The notes beneath the pieces were generated by a model. The model was not told the DNA's origin. It saw only the letters and a list, made by a program, of their open reading frames with translations, and made no database searches. A stretch of DNA of 31,245 nucleotides from a virus. A program made the translations under genes and the position numbers. Positions within the stretch are counted from its first letter, which is position 1. Each line of letters starts with the position of its first letter. The DNA is taken from IMG/VR virus record IMGVR_UViG_3300034788_000077, positions 1 to 31,245 of that record; one strand, written 5' to 3'. This document shows positions 31,099 through 31,245 of this stretch, one piece after another.

Positions 31099-31245
31099 GT
31101 CTATTGTTATTGTTGGTGGTGGTAGTAGTGGATGGATGACAGCAGCAATGTTGTCTAAAACATTCCCACACATGCAGATTGGTCTCATTGAAGATGAGCA
31201 GGGACCTATTGGTGTTGGTGAATCTACACTAGGACATTTCAACCG
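31088..31245 (+). CDS. Second tryptophan-halogenase-family protein (C-terminus beyond window)
   Basis: The frame from ATG 31088 stays open to the window end (52 complete codons). The visible N-terminus reads SIVIVGGGSSGWMTAAMLSK, an FAD-binding GxGxxG loop almost identical in plan to the preceding enzyme, followed by IGLIEDEQGPIGVGESTLG with the family GVGEST motif. It is therefore a tandem halogenase paralogue. The rest, including the WxWxIP and catalytic Lys regions, is not in the window, so activity cannot be judged. Confidence 0.82.
   Translation, partial: MRVESIVIVGGGSSGWMTAAMLSKTFPHMQIGLIEDEQGPIGVGESTLGHFN

Overview
The window looks like part of the genome of a T4-like myovirus infecting marine picocyanobacteria (Prochlorococcus or Synechococcus). 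Recognisable T4-type baseplate and head-completion genes (gp48, gp4, gp26, gp27, gp5 types) sit beside typical cyanophage auxiliary genes: a CP12 Calvin-cycle inhibitor, a CpeT-like bilin lyase homologue, tryptophan-halogenase-family flavoenzymes and a tRNA-Thr(UGU). Coding density is very high, neighbouring genes often overlap at ATGA or TAATG junctions, and the T4 late promoter core (TATAAATA or ATAAATA) recurs at gene junctions. All assignments come from reading motifs and gene order by eye; no database search was run.

Layout. (1) 1-858, minus strand: 5' part of a gp48-like tail-tube cap gene. It diverges from gp4 at a shared CATG, with a perfect late promoter for each gene lying inside the other gene. 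(2) 857-3431: gp4, an unassigned conserved protein, a gp54-like tube initiator, a gp26-type baseplate protein, and a short ORF that appears to be reached by a -1 ribosomal frameshift at T TTT TTC, as in classical tail assembly chaperones. (3) 3431-10153: two very large paralogous proteins, probable tape-measure or ejected tail proteins. The first carries a lambda-lysozyme-type domain and an M15-type peptidase domain. (4) 10153-15020: gp27-like hub, cp12, cpeT (with a consensus sigma-70 promoter) and a gp5-like spike lacking a visible lysozyme domain. (5) 15000-16152: a host-type promoter with a 5' hairpin, small ORFs including a Phd/YefM-like orphan antitoxin, and tRNA-Thr. (6) 16118-17631: a JmjC-like cupin, an unknown protein and a secreted HExxH protein. 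(7) 17623-29633: a run of tail-fibre or virion structural genes, each small gene with its own late promoter, ending in a glycine-rich adhesin-like gene and three tandem Gly/Cys/His-rich paralogues. (8) 29608-31245: two overlapping halogenase-family genes, the second cut by the window end.

How the parts may work together. Regions 1-4 would build the tail tube, baseplate hub and cell-puncturing apparatus. Peptidoglycan-cutting activity appears to have moved from gp5 into a tape-measure-like protein. Region 7 would supply host-recognition fibres. CP12 and CpeT would alter host carbon fixation and phycobiliprotein maturation. Candidate sigma-70 promoters next to cpeT, the small-ORF cluster and the halogenases suggest that these accessory units can be expressed early by host polymerase although they lie in a late structural region. 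No gap of more than about 300 bases lacks a gene.
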